Under the pieces are notes generated by a model. That model made no database searches. It had not been told where the DNA came from and worked only from the letters and a program-made list of their open reading frames with translations. A stretch of 64,000 bases of DNA from Chitinophaga sp. MM2321 (GTDB lineage: Bacteria > Bacteroidota > Bacteroidia > Chitinophagales > Chitinophagaceae), in NCBI RefSeq assembly GCF_964033635.1, contig NZ_OZ035533.1:6481001-6545000 (forward strand), read 5' to 3'. The stretch's first letter is position 1, and every line of letters begins with the position of its first letter. The position numbers and the translations under genes were made by a program. Below, in pieces: positions 61,442-64,000 of the stretch.

Positions 61442-62473
61442 ATGTTTAAACAGATATCTAAATACTGGTGGTGTCAGATGCTGGGGTGGACGGCATATTT
61501 CTCAGTTAACACATTTTTTGCCATTACCTTCTCCAATAAAGTTCCCGGCATATTTCACTATGTGAATGTACTGGTATTTATGGCTTTTGGTTTAATTTCC
61601 ACGCATCTTTTCCGCAATATTATTCACCGGTTTAACTGGGTAAACTATAGTTTTGAAAAGCAGCTCCTGTTATTTTTCGCCATGCTTACCGGCACCGGCA
61701 TCTTACTCTACCTGGGATATTATTTTGTGCTGAGCTTTGTGTGGAAAGGGAAGGCAATGTTTGCACCTGTTTTCGTGGGAATTGCATCTTCCTTCATTAT
61801 TACTGCTATCTGGTGGCTCATTTATTTTATCTGGCATTATATTGAGCGGAACAGAAGTTCGCAGGTAGGACAGCTACAACTGGAAACGACCGTAAAGGAG
61901 CTGGAATTGAAAACTATCAAGGCGCAGCTGAATCCCCATTTTATCTTTAATGCGCTGAACAGTATCCGGGCACTGGTGGATGAAAACCCCCAACGGGCAA
62001 GAACAGCCATCACAGAGCTTTCCAATATCCTACGTAGTTCTATGGCCACTGAAAAAGCCGAAACGGTGAGCCTGGAAAACGAATTGAACATTGTAAAGGA
62101 TTACCTTGCATTGGAACACATCCGTTTTGAGGAACGGCTGAGTGTGCAATATGAGATTGATCCGGATACACTGGAAATGCCGGTACCTCCGATGATGCTG
62201 CAAACACTTGTGGAAAATGCGATTAAACATGGTATTTCCAGGATGATCAGTGGCGGTACGGTATTTATTACCTCCAGGCTTATCGGCATGCAACACGAAA
62301 TTACCATTGAAAATACCGGTCAGATAGTAGAAAATAACATAAACGGGCATGGATTTGGCTTACAGAGTACCAGACAAAGGTTGAGTCTGCTATTTGGAAA
62401 CAGAGCTACCTTTGATATCAGAAACAAAGATGAGAAAACGGTTGAAGCCAGGGTGGTAATGCCGTTGCTTTGA
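61442..62473 (+). CDS. LytS/YehU-type sensor histidine kinase
   Basis: A 343-residue membrane kinase of the His_kinase (PF06580) family. Four transmembrane helices fill about residues 12-130. The phosphoacceptor region is KTIKAQLNPHFIFNALNSIR, with the conserved NPHFIFN, and the ATPase has ENAIKHGISRM and GHGFGLQSTRQRLSLLFG. No periplasmic sensor domain is present, so the signal is probably sensed in or near the membrane. It pairs with the LytTR response regulator 91 nt downstream. An earlier TTG (61439) is adjacent to the ATG and is not used. Confidence 0.92.
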   Translation: MFKQISKYWWCQMLGWTAYFSVNTFFAITFSNKVPGIFHYVNVLVFMAFGLISTHLFRNIIHRFNWVNYSFEKQLLLFFAMLTGTGILLYLGYYFVLSFVWKGKAMFAPVFVGIASSFIITAIWWLIYFIWHYIERNRSSQVGQLQLETTVKELELKTIKAQLNPHFIFNALNSIRALVDENPQRARTAITELSNILRSSMATEKAETVSLENELNIVKDYLALEHIRFEERLSVQYEIDPDTLEMPVPPMMLQTLVENAIKHGISRMISGGTVFITSRLIGMQHEITIENTGQIVENNINGHGFGLQSTRQRLSLLFGNRATFDIRNKDEKTVEARVVMPLL

Positions 62474-62570
62474 TCACTTGTTATACGGAACGGCTGTAAT
62501 GGGTAAGTAGCCGATTACGGCATTATTATTTATTAATAAATTTAATCCTCAACCAAACTTCATATTGCCA

Positions 62571-63299
62571 ATGAAAAAAGCATTGATAATAGATGATGAA
62601 CGCCTAGCCAGGAGTGAACTGAAAAAATTGCTGGCAGATCACCCGGAAATTGTGGTGGTAGGAGAAGCTGTGAACGCGAAGGATGGTATAGAAAAGATAG
62701 AAACACTGCATCCTGACCTCCTGTTCCTGGACATTCAGATGCCGGATAAAACCGGATTTGATCTGTTGGCAGAACTGGAAAAAACGCCACAGGTAATTTT
62801 TACAACCGCATATGATGAATATGCGCTGAAAGCATTTGAGTACAATGCGCTGGACTACCTGTTAAAGCCGGTAGAACCTAAGCGTTTGGCCGATGCTATT
62901 CACAAATTGCATCAGCAGGATGAAAAAGATCAGCTGGCTGCTGCCGGCGGTATCCGTACCCTGTTGTCTGAAAACGACCAGGTATTTGTGAAAGACGGAG
63001 ACCGTTGCTGGTTTGTGAAATTGCAGGAAATTCGCCTCTTTGAAAGCGTAGGCAACTATGCCCGGGTATATTTTGAAACCAATAAGCCACTCATTCTGAA
63101 GTCGCTTAATGCACTGGAAGAAAGACTGGACGAACGGGTATTTTTCCGTGCCAACAGAAAACATATTGTTAATCTGCGGATGATCGAAAAAATCGACACC
63201 TACTTCAATGGCGGTCTGTTATTGGAAATGCGTGGCGGTGAAAAAATTGAAGTGAGCCGCAGACAGGCGGTGAAGTTTAAAGAGATGATGAGCCTCTAA
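62571..63299 (+). CDS. LytTR-family response regulator
   Basis: A 242-residue regulator. The receiver domain has IIDDERLA, the phosphoacceptor in LLFLDIQMPDKTG, TTAYDEYALKAFEYNALDYLLKP and the Lys of that segment. The C-terminal DNA-binding domain is LytTR, with VKDGDRCWFVKLQEIRLFES, in two parts, ANRKHIVNLRMIEKID and SRRQAVKFKEMM. It forms a two-component system with the LytS kinase upstream. The frame is open from a TTG at 62565; ATG 62571 is the start. Targets unknown apart from the likely own promoter. Confidence 0.93.
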   Translation: MKKALIIDDERLARSELKKLLADHPEIVVVGEAVNAKDGIEKIETLHPDLLFLDIQMPDKTGFDLLAELEKTPQVIFTTAYDEYALKAFEYNALDYLLKPVEPKRLADAIHKLHQQDEKDQLAAAGGIRTLLSENDQVFVKDGDRCWFVKLQEIRLFESVGNYARVYFETNKPLILKSLNALEERLDERVFFRANRKHIVNLRMIEKIDTYFNGGLLLEMRGGEKIEVSRRQAVKFKEMMSL

Positions 63300-63419
63300 A
63301 TATTTTGGGATTTTTTGATTTACGAATTTAGGGAATTGAAATGCAGCGAAGATCTACTAGATAACCTCTGCTGCATTTCAATTCCCTAAATTCGTAAATC
63401 AAAAAATCCCAAAATATTT
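63298..63419. repeat. Intergenic inverted repeat, family A copy 6 (perfect 50-bp arms)
   Basis: Left arm 63298-63347 and right arm 63370-63419 are perfect reverse complements over 50 bp, with a 22-nt loop. Words: AAATATTTTGGGATTTTTT, GATTTACGAATTTAGGG, AATTGAAATGCAGC. It starts inside the LytTR stop codon (63297-63299) and ends one base before the stop codon of the PcrB-like gene (63420-63422). Confidence 0.97.
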
Positions 63420-64000
63420 TTATGCTTTTACTGGAACGGAATGTACGGCGTCCGCCAGTTCTTTGATGAGTGAGAGGTCGTTTTCGATGGCGTTTCCAAC
63501 TACAATAATGTCGGCGCCTGCTTTGCAGTTGAGGTATGCTTTTTCGGCATCCCGGATACCACCACCTACAATAATGGGTACATCTACCTGGCTGGCTACC
63601 CGGCTGATCATCGTTTCCGTGATCGGGATACGGGCACCGCTGCCGGCATCCATATAAATCACTTTCATGCCCAGCATCTCGCCTGCCATTGCTGTACACA
63701 TGGCAATATCTGCCTTATCTGATGGAATGGGAGTTGCATTACTGATATAGGATACGGTAGTGGGGGCACCACCATCTATCACCATATAACCGGTGGAGAT
63801 AACTTCCAGCTGACTTTTCTTTACGGCCGCAGCAGATACTACATGCTGACCTATCAATAACTCGGGGTTTCTACCGGAGATCATGGAAAGATAAAGCAAT
63901 GCATCAGCATACCGGGAGACCTGAGAAGGACTCCCCGGAAATAAAACTACGGGTATATTGCAGCTGGCTTTCAGCTGCTGCACACATTCATCAAGATGAT
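63420..64000 (-). CDS. Geranylgeranylglyceryl-phosphate synthase family (PcrB-like), N-terminus outside the window
   Basis: The last 193 or so residues of a TIM-barrel prenyltransferase of the GGGPS/PcrB family, which joins a polyprenyl diphosphate to glycerol-1-phosphate. Visible features are IPVVLFPGSPSQVSRYADAL, GRNPELLIGQHVV, YMDAGSGARIP and VPIIVGGGIRDAEKAY. The reading frame runs past 64000 as HLDECVQQLKAS, so the GTG at 63983 is not the start. In Bacteroidota these enzymes are known to take longer prenyl chains in some cases, and the biological product is unclear. Confidence 0.9.
   Translation of the reverse strand, partial: HLDECVQQLKASCNIPVVLFPGSPSQVSRYADALLYLSMISGRNPELLIGQHVVSAAAVKKSQLEVISTGYMVIDGGAPTTVSYISNATPIPSDKADIAMCTAMAGEMLGMKVIYMDAGSGARIPITETMISRVASQVDVPIIVGGGIRDAEKAYLNCKAGADIIVVGNAIENDLSLIKELADAVHSVPVKA

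Overview
The window comes from a Bacteroidota chromosome, most likely Chitinophaga or a close relative in the Chitinophagaceae. The signs are a SusC/SusD pair, an Oar-like TonB-dependent receptor, DUF3078 and PepSY-like proteins, a geranylgeranylglyceryl-phosphate synthase homologue, and -7 boxes of the Bacteroidota form TAnnTTTG in front of many genes (one, at frr, also has a TTG at the -33 position). Shine-Dalgarno sequences are mostly absent. I see no rRNA, tRNA, CRISPR array, insertion sequence or prophage. The genus assignment is inference.

Layout. 1-8.5 kb: tail of a MazG-like gene, a YihY-type membrane protein, glycyl-tRNA synthetase, an outer-membrane-like protein, a ferredoxin reductase, mfd and a SIMPL protein. 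8.6-20.5 kb: an Oar-like receptor, a lipoprotein, a TPR-AAA ATPase paired with a TPR membrane protein, gyrB, a large AsmA-like membrane-anchored protein and an AraC regulator with a cysteine cluster. 20.8-32 kb: a polysaccharide utilisation locus, with a membrane-spanning SARP-type regulator divergent from susC, susD, an EEP-family hydrolase and a GH92 alpha-mannosidase. 32-46.6 kb: a PepSY-like protein, a type 2 isoleucyl-tRNA synthetase with an altered HIGH motif, a DksA-like protein with a histone-H1-like tail, a glycosyltransferase-HAD fusion, an MsbA-like exporter, rbfA, a LolC/E permease, half a transketolase, a WecA/TagO-like transferase, frr and an EamA transporter. 46.6-56.9 kb: PPK2, mscL, DUF3078, scpA, and a redox/stress cluster (AraC, pirin, YceI, nitroreductase, OsmC, pirin), then an MscS channel coupled to a HAD phosphatase. 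56.9-64 kb: a PAS protein that stops after the histidine-kinase dimerisation domain, a PaaE-like reductase, dxs, a LytS/LytTR two-component system and a PcrB-like synthase running off the end.

The most unusual structure is non-coding. Eight large intergenic inverted repeats, with arms up to 54 bp and often perfect or one mismatch from perfect, sit almost flush against stop codons. They fall into two families. Within a family the copies are built from short words that differ between copies, yet the two arms of one copy match each other, so the arms appear to evolve in concert. I do not know a name for these elements.

Functional links. The utilisation locus looks complete for binding, import and trimming of a mannose-containing glycan, with its own sensor-regulator. 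Several genes suggest osmotic adaptation (mscL, mscS with a HAD phosphatase, a glucosyl-3-phosphoglycerate-synthase-like enzyme), but they are scattered and this link is inference. Where the first available start codon was TTG, I moved the start to a downstream ATG if promoter, signal peptide or family length supported it.
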